From positions 139,137 to 203,136 of the forward strand of contig JAFAEO010000063.1 of the NCBI GenBank assembly GCA_023423975.1: a stretch of DNA of 64,000 bases, read 5' to 3'. The translations under genes and the position numbers were made by a program. The notes under the pieces are model-generated. The model was not told the origin of the DNA, did no database searches, and worked only from the letters and a program-made list of their open reading frames with translations. The DNA is from Pseudomonadota bacterium (GTDB lineage Bacteria > Pseudomonadota > Gammaproteobacteria > Burkholderiales > Burkholderiaceae_B). The first letter of the stretch is position 1. Each line of letters begins with the position of its first letter. Of this stretch, positions 35,560 to 44,174 are shown in pieces.

Positions 35560-35581
35560 AAACCCGGTTCGCCGGGTTTTT
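35560..35581 (+). terminator. Terminator/attenuator between ahpC and ahpD
   Basis: AAACCCGG (35560-35567), tetraloop TTCG, CCGGGTTT (35572-35579), then TT and a pyrimidine stretch. A strong stable hairpin 9 bases after the ahpC stop. It would reduce readthrough into ahpD and set a higher level of AhpC. Confidence 0.8.
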
Positions 35582-35607
35582 CCTCCCCTTTCTAATAGGA
35601 AAAAACT

Positions 35608-36126
35608 ATGCAATTTCTAACGACGATTAAAAATGAAATTCCCGATTGGGCCAAGGATATCCGCCTGAATCTGGATGGCACCATTGCCCGGTCCTCCCTG
35701 AAGCCGGCCGATGCGGTTGGCGTGGCCCTGGCTGCCGCCTATGCCGCAAAGAATCCGTTTCTGATCGAGCAGTTCAAGTCTGGCCTGTCGCCAGAAGATG
35801 TCAATGGAGTTCTGACTGCAGCAGCCCTGATGGGCATGAACAACATCTGGTATCCCTATGTGGAAATGACTGACGACAGTCAACTCAAAACCCTGCCGCC
35901 GCTGTTGCGCATGAATGCCTATTCTTCGCACGGAGGCATCGAGCATGAGCGTTTTGAACTGTTTGCCCTGGCGGCCTCGATTGTCGGCAAATGCCACTTT
36001 TGTGTTAAGTCGCATTTTGACAATCTTAAAAAGGCGGGCTTCACGATTGAACAGTTGCGCGATGCTGGACGAATCGCCGCTGTAGTCAACGCCGCTGCGC
36101 TGGCCTTGACTGCCGAAGGCAAATAA
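35608..36126 (+). CDS. ahpD: Alkyl hydroperoxidase AhpD
   Basis: Reductant of AhpC, with weak peroxidase activity itself, 172 residues. The CxxC is Cys129 and Cys132 in GKCHFCVKSH, with His136 and Glu117 at the positions of the M. tuberculosis proton relay (Glu118, Cys130, Cys133, His137). A lipoylated electron source (SucB/Lpd-like) is used in mycobacteria. It lies 56 bases after ahpC behind a terminator, with its own ribosome site (AGGAAA just before ATG 35608). Confidence 0.95.
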   Translation: MQFLTTIKNEIPDWAKDIRLNLDGTIARSSLKPADAVGVALAAAYAAKNPFLIEQFKSGLSPEDVNGVLTAAALMGMNNIWYPYVEMTDDSQLKTLPPLLRMNAYSSHGGIEHERFELFALAASIVGKCHFCVKSHFDNLKKAGFTIEQLRDAGRIAAVVNAAALALTAEGK

Positions 36127-36151
36127 GCCAGTCTGCTTCTCAAATAAAGCC

Positions 36152-36184
36152 ATGCCGTGACCCAATGTCGCGGCATTTTTTTAT
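36152..36184 (+). terminator. Intrinsic terminator of ahpCD
   Basis: ATGCCGTGAC (36152-36161), loop CCAAT, GTCGCGGCAT (36167-36176), one G.T pair, then a run of T residues. It lies 25 bases past the ahpD stop. It is convergent with ispF and might also limit ispF readthrough. Confidence 0.85.
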
Positions 36185-36242
36185 TTAGTGAGCGCGCGCC
36201 GGCCCACGCTTCTTGCTTGTGGCCGCCCATGGCACGGTAAGC

Positions 36243-36728
36243 TTATTGTCTGGCCAGCAAGGCGATCGCCGTGGCCGCAATACCCTCTTTGCGTCCCAGA
36301 TACCCCAGATGCTCGTTCGTCTTTCCCTTGACGTTTACGCAGATGGGATCCAGCGCCAGATCAGCAGCAATATTACTTACCATGGCCGCCGCATAAGGCA
36401 TGATTTTTGGCGCCTGGGCATGGATGGTGGCGTCCACGTTCACTACTTGCCAGCCGGCTTCGCAAACACGACGGTAAGCCTCGCGCAGCAGCACCCGACT
36501 GTCGCTGCCTTTGAATGCCGGATCGGTATCAGGAAACAAACGGCCGATATCGCCCAGCGCTGCCGCCCCCAAGATGGCATCGGTAATCGCATGCAACAGC
36601 GCATCGGCGTCCGAGTGCCCCAGCAGGCCATGGGTGTGGGCAATGGTGACCCCCCCCAAAATCAGGGGCCGCCCCTCCTGTAACGCATGAACGTCAAACC
36701 CCTGCCCAACCCGCAAGCCAATTGTCAT
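36243..36728 (-). CDS. ispF: 2-C-methyl-D-erythritol 2,4-cyclodiphosphate synthase
   Basis: Fifth step of the MEP isoprenoid pathway: cyclises CDP-ME 2-phosphate with loss of CMP. The 161 residues contain metal ligands Asp12, His14 and His46, which align with Asp8, His10 and His42 of E. coli IspF, plus GHSDAD and FPDTDPAFKGSDSR. It lies 108 bases downstream of ispD on the same strand. Confidence 0.97.
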   Translation of the reverse strand: MTIGLRVGQGFDVHALQEGRPLILGGVTIAHTHGLLGHSDADALLHAITDAILGAAALGDIGRLFPDTDPAFKGSDSRVLLREAYRRVCEAGWQVVNVDATIHAQAPKIMPYAAAMVSNIAADLALDPICVNVKGKTNEHLGYLGRKEGIAATAIALLARQ

Positions 36729-36836
36729 ACAGCACTCTCCATATCATTGCGTTAACGTTATTTCTTTAACTTCATTTATTTAACTTCATAGCTTTATGCG
36801 CGCGACATGCGTGCCGCGCCGCAGATCGACGGCTCA

Positions 36837-37589
36837 TTATGCCGGCTCCTGCCCGGAGGCCGACCAAGTGAACGTTAGCCACCGCTCCATCATGGCAAAA
36901 TCGCCGGGCCAGGTCACTTTCATATTTTCTGCCGAACCACGCACCAACAAGGGACGGATGCCGGCTGCTTCCATGGCCGAGGCTTCATCGGTAATGTCCA
37001 GCCCTTGATCGATAGCGGCAGTCAGCGCATCCAGCAAGGCGCGGGCCGGGAAAAGCTGTGGTGTCTGCGCCAACCACAAGCCTTCACGCGAAATGGTCTG
37101 CGCCACACATAACTGCTGTTGACCATCCAGGGTAGCGCGTTTGACGGTATCGGGCACAGGCAGTGCCAGCAACCCGCCCTTGTTCTGAGCCAGACAGGCA
37201 TCAATCAGCGCCGTGAGGGTATTGGCCTGCAGCCCTGGCCTTGCCGCGTCGTGCACCAGCGCCCAGCCATCACGATCGTCATAATCAAGGACAGCCTGCA
37301 ACGTAGCGCTGACCGTTTGCGCCCGCGTCGCGCCGGCAGTGCGATGAACGTAGACATTGCTGCCCAGGTTCAGTGTATCGATCCAGGTATCTTCAGCCGT
37401 AACCCCAATATGGACAGCGGCAACCCGGGCGTCTGCGCGCAGGGCATCAGTGGCCAGTTGCAGCATGGCCACGCCGTTGATCGTGCAATACTGCTTGGGA
37501 ATCTGCCGGCCGGCAGTCAGGGCCCGACTGCCCACGCCGCCCGCGGGAATAATCGCAAAGATGTTGTCAGTCATAGTGGTTGCCGCCAT
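36837..37589 (-). CDS. ispD: 2-C-methyl-D-erythritol 4-phosphate cytidylyltransferase
   Basis: Third step of the MEP pathway: couples MEP to CTP. The 250 residues show the nucleotide-binding PAGGVGSR near residue 16 followed by PKQYCTINGVAML, WALVHDAARPG and the C-terminal TDEASAMEAAGI. The canonical Gly-rich loop residue order (GxGxR) is slightly altered (GGVGSRALTAGRQIPKQY) but the Lys in PKQY is kept. It is divergent from mfd, and ispF follows. Confidence 0.95.
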   Translation of the reverse strand: MAATTMTDNIFAIIPAGGVGSRALTAGRQIPKQYCTINGVAMLQLATDALRADARVAAVHIGVTAEDTWIDTLNLGSNVYVHRTAGATRAQTVSATLQAVLDYDDRDGWALVHDAARPGLQANTLTALIDACLAQNKGGLLALPVPDTVKRATLDGQQQLCVAQTISREGLWLAQTPQLFPARALLDALTAAIDQGLDITDEASAMEAAGIRPLLVRGSAENMKVTWPGDFAMMERWLTFTWSASGQEPA

Positions 37590-37801
37590 TGAAGCGGCTG
37601 TCGCATCATTCAGGATGATCAGATAATATCATGCCGCTGCGCTGCCAAGCCAAATCGCAGCGGGCGATACGGTGGCTCGCGCAGCACAGGCCTGCCTGCG
37701 GACGGAGCATTGCCCTGACCGTTGCGAACGGCAGTCCTGACAGGCGGCGGCACGCCGGTATCTGATAAAATGGACGGATTCGATTCCCTGCTTCTGCCTC
37801 T

Positions 37802-40800
37802 GTGTCAAACACTGCCCTCACCCCGCTTCTTTCCGCGCTTAAACCCGGTCAACGCTATAGCTACCCACGTCCGCCGGGCTCGGGTGACGCCTGGCTGTCG
37901 GCCGAGCTGGCTCGTGCTGCCGGCAAGCCGCTGGTGCTGCTCTGCGCCGACCCCCTGCAAGCGCAACGGCTGCACGACGAAGTTGTCCTCTTTGACCCCA
38001 TGCTGCGGGTGCGCCAGTTTCCAGACTGGGAAACACTGCCCTACGATGGCTTTTCGCCCCACCAGGATCTGATTTCCGAAAGACTCAAGACGCTGTCCGC
38101 GCTCATGCAGGGCAAAGTCGACGTTCTGACGGTGCCGATCACCACGGCCCTGTATCGTCTGGCGCCCACTGCGTTTCTGGCGGCCTATTCCTTTGCGTTC
38201 AAAAAAGGCGACAAACTGGACGAGGCCGCCCTGCGCGACCAGTTGATGCTGGCCAATTATGCACACGTCTCACAGGTGGCCGCACCCGGAGAATTCTGTA
38301 TCCGGGGCGGGCTGATCGATTTATTTCCCATGGGTTCGGTACTGCCCTACCGGATCGATCTGTTTGACGACGAAATCGAATCCATTCGCAGTTTCGACAT
38401 GGACACGCAACGCAGCCTGTATCCAGTCAATGAAGTGGAACTGTTGCCCGGCCGCGAGTTTCCCATGGACGAAACCGCCCGCAACCATTTTCGCTCGCGC
38501 TTTCGCGACCTGTTCGAAGGCGACCCGTCCCGTGCCATGCCCTACAAAGATATGGGCAACGGCATTGCCTTTGCCGGCATCGAATATTATCTGCCACTGT
38601 TTTTTGACGAAACCGCAACGCTATTTGACTATTTGCGTCCGGAAACCATCACGATCACCGTGGGCACAATCGAAGAGGCCATCCGGCAATTTTACGACGA
38701 CACGCAAAGTCGCTACCGATTCCTTAAAAGCGATCGTGAACGGCCTGTGCTGCCGCCCGAGCACCTGTTTTTGTCTGAAGAGCAGTTATTTGTCCATCTG
38801 AAATCCTTTGCTCGACTGCATTTGGACGAAAGCTCCCCCAATGCACAATTTGCGCCTGCCCCCGATATCGCCGTGCTCAGGCGCAGCGATGATCCTTTTG
38901 CACGCTTGCGTGCCTGGCTGGAGCGTGGCGAACAGCGGTTGCTGCTGTGCGCCGATTCGGCCGGTCGCCGTGAAACGCTGTTGCAATTGCTGCGCGAACA
39001 ACAACTGGAGCCCAGTGCCGCCTTCGATAACGTTCAGGACTTTGTGGCCTCTGATATCGATTTTGGCATTGCCATTGCGCCGCTGAACACCGGCTTTATC
39101 ATCCGTGACCGGCAACTGTGCCTGGTCACCGAGAATGATCTGTACCCCGGGTCGGCATCAGTCGCCCAGCGTCGTCGCAAGAAACAGGAGCGCAGCAGCA
39201 ACGTTGACGCCATGGTGCGCGACCTGTCCGAGCTGCGCGAAGGCGATCCAGTTGTTCATATGCAATACGGTATCGGGCGCTACCACGGTCTGGTCACCAT
39301 GGACCTGGGCGAAGGCGATATCGAGTTATTGCATCTGCAATACTCAGGCAATAGCACGCTATATGTCCCGGTCTCGCAGCTACACGTGATTTCCCGCTAT
39401 AGTGGCGCCGATCCTGAGCATGCGCCGCTGCATCAATTGGGTTCCGGCCAATGGGACCGGGCCCGCAAGAAGGCAGCCAAGCAAATCCGCGATGCTGCAG
39501 CCGAACTGCTGGCCCTGTATGCGCTGCGCGCCGCACGTGAAGGCTTTTCCTTCAAGCTGCCCTTTTCCGACTACCAGACCTTTGTCGAAGGCTTTGGCTT
39601 TGAGGAAACGGCCGACCAGCAGGCCGCCATTGATGCCGTGATCGGCGATATGACCTCCGGCAAACCGATGGACCGTCTGGTGTGCGGCGATGTGGGTTTC
39701 GGCAAGACCGAAGTGGCCCTGCGCGCGGCCTTTCTGTGTGTCGCCAATGGCAAACAGGTCGCGCTGCTGTGCCCCACCACGCTGCTGGCCGAGCAGCATG
39801 CCCAGACCTTCGCCGACCGGTTTGCCGACTGGCCGGTGCGCGTGGCAGAACTATCGCGCTTTCGCAGCACCAAGGAAGTCAAGGCGGCACTGGACGGGCT
39901 GCAGGACGGTACAGTTGATATTGTCATCGGCACGCATAAGCTGCTGGGCAAGGAAGTCAAATTCAAGCGCCTGGGGCTGGTCATCATTGACGAAGAACAT
40001 CGGTTCGGCGTGCGTCAGAAAGAAGCGCTCAAGGCGCTGCGTGCTGAAGTGGACATTCTGACGCTAACCGCAACACCCATTCCGCGCACGCTGGGCATGT
40101 CCCTGGAAGGCATACGTGATTTTTCCGTGATTGCCACGGCCCCGCAAAAGCGCCTGGCCATCAAAACCTTCGTACGGCGCGAAGACAACGGCACCATTCG
40201 CGAAGCCGCCCTGCGTGAATTGAAGCGCGGCGGCCAGGTGTACTTTCTGCACAACGAAGTGGAAACCATTCAGAACCGCCGCGCTCGCCTGGAAGAACTG
40301 CTGCCCGAGGCGCGTATTGCCGTGGCCCATGGCCAGATGCCTGAACGCGAACTCGAAGAAATCATGAAGGGCTTTTATCAGCAACGCTTTAACATTTTGC
40401 TGTGCACCACCATTATCGAAACGGGTATTGATGTACCCAGCGCCAATACCATCATTATCCATCGCGCAGACCGCCTGGGCCTGGCGCAACTGCATCAGTT
40501 GCGGGGCCGCGTGGGCCGCTCGCACCATCAGGCCTATGCCTATATGCTTACTCCGGGCGAAGATGCCATTACCAGCAATGCAAAGAAACGGCTGGAAGCC
40601 ATTCAGTCCCTGGAAGAACTGGGTTCAGGCTTTTTTCTGTCCATGCACGATCTGGAAATCCGCGGTACGGGCGAAGTGCTGGGCGAATCGCAATCGGGTA
40701 ACATCAACGAAATCGGCTTTACCATGTACAGCGATCTGCTCAACGAAGCCGTGCGGGCGCTCAAGGCTGGCGAAGAGCCGGATCTGGAGACCCCGTTCAA

Positions 40801-41239
40801 CTCCGTTTGCGAAGTTAAACTGCATACCTCTGCCCTGCTGCCGGCTGATTACTGTACCGACATCCATGCCCGCCTGTCCCTGTACAAGCAGCTGGCCCAC
40901 GCCAAGACCGAAGATGACCTGCTGGCCATTCAGGAAGAGCTCACTGACCGCTTCGGCAAAATGCCTGAACCGGCGCGCATGTTGATCGCAACGCACCGCC
41001 TGCGCATTCTGGCCGAAGCGCTGGGCATCATCAAGGTTGACATCAGCGACGAACAGGCGCTGCTTGTATTCGGACCCAAGACCAGCGCGGACCCGCTTAA
41101 AATGATCGAGCTGGTGCAAAAACAAAAACACATCCGTTTTTCGGGCGCTGATAAATTACGTATTGAACTGAACAATATGCCCGACATCAGTCGCCGTATC
41201 GATACCATTCGCCTGCTGCTCAAGACACTGGCGGCCTGA
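37802..41239 (+). CDS. mfd: Transcription-repair coupling factor Mfd
   Basis: DNA translocase of 1145 residues that removes stalled RNA polymerase and recruits UvrA. The UvrB-like N-terminal region spans about 1-350 and the RNA-polymerase-interaction domain about 478-540 (DPVVHMQYGIGRYHGL). Walker A GDVGFGKTE is near 628-636, and DEEH (IIDEEHRFGV) near 728-731. The TRG motif region is about 850-940, and the C-terminal autoinhibitory D7 domain about 995-1145. Starts at GTG 37802. serB follows 27 bases later. Confidence 0.97.
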   Translation: MSNTALTPLLSALKPGQRYSYPRPPGSGDAWLSAELARAAGKPLVLLCADPLQAQRLHDEVVLFDPMLRVRQFPDWETLPYDGFSPHQDLISERLKTLSALMQGKVDVLTVPITTALYRLAPTAFLAAYSFAFKKGDKLDEAALRDQLMLANYAHVSQVAAPGEFCIRGGLIDLFPMGSVLPYRIDLFDDEIESIRSFDMDTQRSLYPVNEVELLPGREFPMDETARNHFRSRFRDLFEGDPSRAMPYKDMGNGIAFAGIEYYLPLFFDETATLFDYLRPETITITVGTIEEAIRQFYDDTQSRYRFLKSDRERPVLPPEHLFLSEEQLFVHLKSFARLHLDESSPNAQFAPAPDIAVLRRSDDPFARLRAWLERGEQRLLLCADSAGRRETLLQLLREQQLEPSAAFDNVQDFVASDIDFGIAIAPLNTGFIIRDRQLCLVTENDLYPGSASVAQRRRKKQERSSNVDAMVRDLSELREGDPVVHMQYGIGRYHGLVTMDLGEGDIELLHLQYSGNSTLYVPVSQLHVISRYSGADPEHAPLHQLGSGQWDRARKKAAKQIRDAAAELLALYALRAAREGFSFKLPFSDYQTFVEGFGFEETADQQAAIDAVIGDMTSGKPMDRLVCGDVGFGKTEVALRAAFLCVANGKQVALLCPTTLLAEQHAQTFADRFADWPVRVAELSRFRSTKEVKAALDGLQDGTVDIVIGTHKLLGKEVKFKRLGLVIIDEEHRFGVRQKEALKALRAEVDILTLTATPIPRTLGMSLEGIRDFSVIATAPQKRLAIKTFVRREDNGTIREAALRELKRGGQVYFLHNEVETIQNRRARLEELLPEARIAVAHGQMPERELEEIMKGFYQQRFNILLCTTIIETGIDVPSANTIIIHRADRLGLAQLHQLRGRVGRSHHQAYAYMLTPGEDAITSNAKKRLEAIQSLEELGSGFFLSMHDLEIRGTGEVLGESQSGNINEIGFTMYSDLLNEAVRALKAGEEPDLETPFNSVCEVKLHTSALLPADYCTDIHARLSLYKQLAHAKTEDDLLAIQEELTDRFGKMPEPARMLIATHRLRILAEALGIIKVDISDEQALLVFGPKTSADPLKMIELVQKQKHIRFSGADKLRIELNNMPDISRRIDTIRLLLKTLAA

Positions 41240-41266
41240 TTACTTTTTATCCGGATTTTCCTTAAC

Positions 41267-42139
41267 ATGCATCTCGTACTCCAAGCCCCCGGCATTCGCC
41301 ATGACCTGATCGAACAGGCTGCTGCGCTGGTTAGCGCCAACCGCATTACTCCCCTGAATGCCTGCGCCATGCGGCTTGATGAGATAGACGAATCGGCACT
41401 TGCCGAGTTACAGTCCTGGGCCAGAACCAAACATGTAGACGTAGCCGCGCTTGAACATATCCGGCCCTTGCATGACATGAAAGTGCTGGCCATGGATATG
41501 GACTCGACCCTGATCAATATCGAATGCATTGATGAAATTGCTGATATGGTAGGTAAAAAGGCCGAAGTCTCCGCCATCACCGAAGCGGCCATGCGCGGCG
41601 AAATTACCGATTTCAGCGAGAGCCTGCGGCGCCGTGTCGCCCTGCTCAAAGGCGTGGCCGAAACTGATTTGCTGCGTGTCTACAATGAACGGCTGCAACT
41701 GAATGTGGGCGCCGAAAAATTGATCCGCACCATGAAGGCCGCAGGCGTGCACGTCATGGTCGTGTCCGGCGGCTTTACCTTCTTCACCGAAAAACTGCGC
41801 GCGCGCCTGGGCCTGGACAGCGCACATGCGAACGTTCTGGAAGTCAATAACGGCAAACTGACGGGACAGGTATATGGTGATATCGTAGATGGCAACAAAA
41901 AAGCCGCACACCTGCGTTCGCTTGCGCTGTCGCTAAACGCCATACCCGAACAATGTGTCGCAGTCGGCGACGGCTCCAACGACCTGGCTATGCTGAGCAA
42001 TGCAGCTTACTCCGTCGCCTATCGCGCCAAGCCAGTATTGCAGCAGGCCGCTGCATTCCAGATCAACTATGCCGGACTGGATGCTATTTTGAACTGGTTC
42101 GACAGCAAGGAAGCCATGCAGGCAGCACAACCGCGCTGA
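41267..42139 (+). CDS. serB: Phosphoserine phosphatase
   Basis: Last step of serine synthesis: dephosphorylates L-phosphoserine. HAD-family enzyme of 290 residues with nucleophile Asp77 and Asp79 in AMDMDSTL, VVSGGF (motif II) and GDGSNDLAML (motif III). An N-terminal ACT-like segment of about 65 residues precedes it. Close behind mfd and probably co-transcribed, though the functions are unrelated. Confidence 0.96.
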   Translation: MHLVLQAPGIRHDLIEQAAALVSANRITPLNACAMRLDEIDESALAELQSWARTKHVDVAALEHIRPLHDMKVLAMDMDSTLINIECIDEIADMVGKKAEVSAITEAAMRGEITDFSESLRRRVALLKGVAETDLLRVYNERLQLNVGAEKLIRTMKAAGVHVMVVSGGFTFFTEKLRARLGLDSAHANVLEVNNGKLTGQVYGDIVDGNKKAAHLRSLALSLNAIPEQCVAVGDGSNDLAMLSNAAYSVAYRAKPVLQQAAAFQINYAGLDAILNWFDSKEAMQAAQPR

Positions 42140-42365
42140 TATCACGTCACAACTCGCCGGATATCGTTCGAACTCACGGACACGGACCGGATAGGAATTG
42201 GGAGCCTGCCTGCCATGCAGCTAGTATGAGTTGCGGTCAATTGCATTATTGGCCACAACAATGCTCATCGCCTTGGCAACACGTTGATCGCCCATCGCCG
42301 CACGCAAAAGGGACCTGACACCGTGACCTTTTTACCGCTACCCATCGCTGCGAACCATGCATGTT

Positions 42366-43025
42366 TCAGCCTGATGGCATTTGCTCGTTGAAAGCGGCCA
42401 GTTGCGCAGCAAACGCCCGCTTAAAAGCAGGTCGCGCCTCGCCTCGCGCCACATAGTCCGACAAGTTCGGGTATTCGGCTAGTGGACTCTGGTTCGATTC
42501 CTTCAAAATACGCAGCACCGTTATCATCAGCAGATCGCCGGCGCTGAACCGGCCTTCAAGCCAATCCGCTTGTCCGAGCCGGCGACTCAGTTGATCCAGC
42601 CGAACGCGTATCCGCTCCAGTAAAATGTGCTGGCGTTGTTCATACCAACTCTGATCTGACTCAAGAATTCTGCCCATGACCCATTCCCAGATGGGCGGCT
42701 CAAGGGAATTGAGCGCCGCAAACATCCAGGCAATGCCACGCGCCCGGGCACCGGGATCATCCGGCAATAGTTGCACATGTTGCTGGGCAATGTGCAACAC
42801 GATGGCGCCTGACTCAAACAGAACCAGGTCGCCCTGCTCATAGCTGGGAATTTGCCCGAAGGGATGCTGCGCATAATACGCGGGCTCTTTCAATTGTGCA
42901 AACGACAGGTAACGCACCAAATAAGGTTGCCCGACTTCTTCAAGGGCCCAGCGCACTCGCATATCGCGCGCCAGCCCCCTGCCTTGATCGGGAGACTGCT
43001 CAAAGGCAGTAATGGTGGGCGTCAT
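42366..43025 (-). CDS. Glutathione S-transferase family protein
   Basis: A cytosolic GST fold of 219 residues. The N-terminal thioredoxin-like domain has RVRWALEEVGQPYLVRYL (about 23-40), HPFGQIPSYEQGDLVLFESG (about 54-73, the cis-Pro and SNAIL-like glutathione-binding motif) and a helical C-terminal domain with FSAGDLLMITVL. I start at the ATG at 43025 (MTPTITAFEQSP), as the longer frame adds 60 residues without family similarity. Substrate unknown. Convergent with serB. Confidence 0.9.
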   Translation of the reverse strand: MTPTITAFEQSPDQGRGLARDMRVRWALEEVGQPYLVRYLSFAQLKEPAYYAQHPFGQIPSYEQGDLVLFESGAIVLHIAQQHVQLLPDDPGARARGIAWMFAALNSLEPPIWEWVMGRILESDQSWYEQRQHILLERIRVRLDQLSRRLGQADWLEGRFSAGDLLMITVLRILKESNQSPLAEYPNLSDYVARGEARPAFKRAFAAQLAAFNEQMPSG

Positions 43026-43726
43026 TGCACTTGGCCGGCAGGCCGGCACCAGCAACCTGAACTTGCGTATTGGACAACGACAGCGTGTGCCACAATCATG
43101 GCTCCTCCCGGGTCTAATAATAAACTTCCGTTTGCGATTGAGTTGCGCCTCGGTTGCACTCTGGCTACATGTGTGTTTGCAATTCAGTTTGCGCTTTAGA
43201 CACACTCAGGCGGTACTTCCAAGGACTGCTATGCGAAACAGATTAACAACCGATCCGTAGCGCGTCAAGAGCATCACTGCGACCGCCCGGTGACGTGCTT
43301 ACCCCTAACCGCCGTGGCAGTTTTTTCGACCTACGCTGGTGCAGCCTGCAGCGTGCTTCCTGCGGTGTGACTGCGCAACTCTGAGCTGACAGCCGGCATG
43401 GCTCGCTTTAAGACGCATCAGGCCACCAGTCAGGTACGACAACACTTACCTGAAACAACCATGCAAACCGACTTGTACCGACCCGCTATGCGTTGTATGC
43501 GCTAGCATCCAGATCAGTTAAAATCATTGAAATCAACGGTTCATCGCGGTCAGCAAGACACATCCAGCAATACCGGGCATCGAAAGCAGGCAGTCTGTGC
43601 GAACGCGGGTCAGAATAAGGGAAGTTGAATACCCTGCGCCTGTCACCCGGGATACAGACAGGTTATGACCACCGACAACGCCTTCAAAGCGTGATCAACG
43701 TACTTCTACCGAAGGGACTCGACGTC
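43026..43726. other. Long divergent intergenic region GST / VOC protein
   Basis: 701 bases without a supported gene. Two GCCGGC blocks (43034-43039 and 43042-43047) lie 9 bases before the GST start and could mask its ribosome site. The remaining frames are short and lack family character. A small RNA or decayed gene is possible; I cannot support either. Confidence 0.5.
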
Positions 43727-44077
43727 ATGAAAGTCAAACGTATTGTCGCCAATATCCAAAGCCCTAATGTCGCTGCCGCCAAAGCGTTTTATCAGGACAT
43801 CCTGGGCCTGGACCTGCTGATGAACCATGGCTGGCTGGCCACTTACGGCTCAGACCAGACCATGCAGGCGCAGCTGAGTATTGCCAGTGAAGGTGGATCC
43901 GGAACCCCGGTACCCGATCTGTCCATTGAAGTGGACGACCTGGACCAAGCCCTGCAACGCTGCAAGGCGGCAGCTATTACACCCGAATATGGACCCGTGA
44001 CCGAACCCTGGGGGGTACGTCGTTTTTACGTGCGCGATCCTTTTGACCGCCTGGTCAATATTCTGGTTCATCTCTGA
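43727..44077 (+). CDS. VOC-superfamily (glyoxalase/bleomycin-resistance fold) protein
   Basis: A 116-residue one-module-pair protein with the beta-alpha-beta-beta-beta vicinal oxygen chelate fold. IVANIQSPNVAAAKAFYQDI (5-24) and the C-terminal EPWGVRRFYVRDPFDRLVNI (about 93-112) are typical. The ATG at 43727 follows AAGGGA at 43712-43717 and is preferred to the TTG at 43625. It could be a small-molecule-binding or dioxygenase/isomerase-like enzyme; the substrate is not predictable. The cNMP/CBS/DUF294 gene follows after 97 bases. Confidence 0.88.
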   Translation: MKVKRIVANIQSPNVAAAKAFYQDILGLDLLMNHGWLATYGSDQTMQAQLSIASEGGSGTPVPDLSIEVDDLDQALQRCKAAAITPEYGPVTEPWGVRRFYVRDPFDRLVNILVHL

Positions 44078-44174
44078 GTGTCGCAAGCAGGTATAAAATA
44101 GCCCTGAAACAACTATGCCCATGAAGGGACCATATACTGCCCGACAGACGACAACCCATTGCCAGGGACATATC

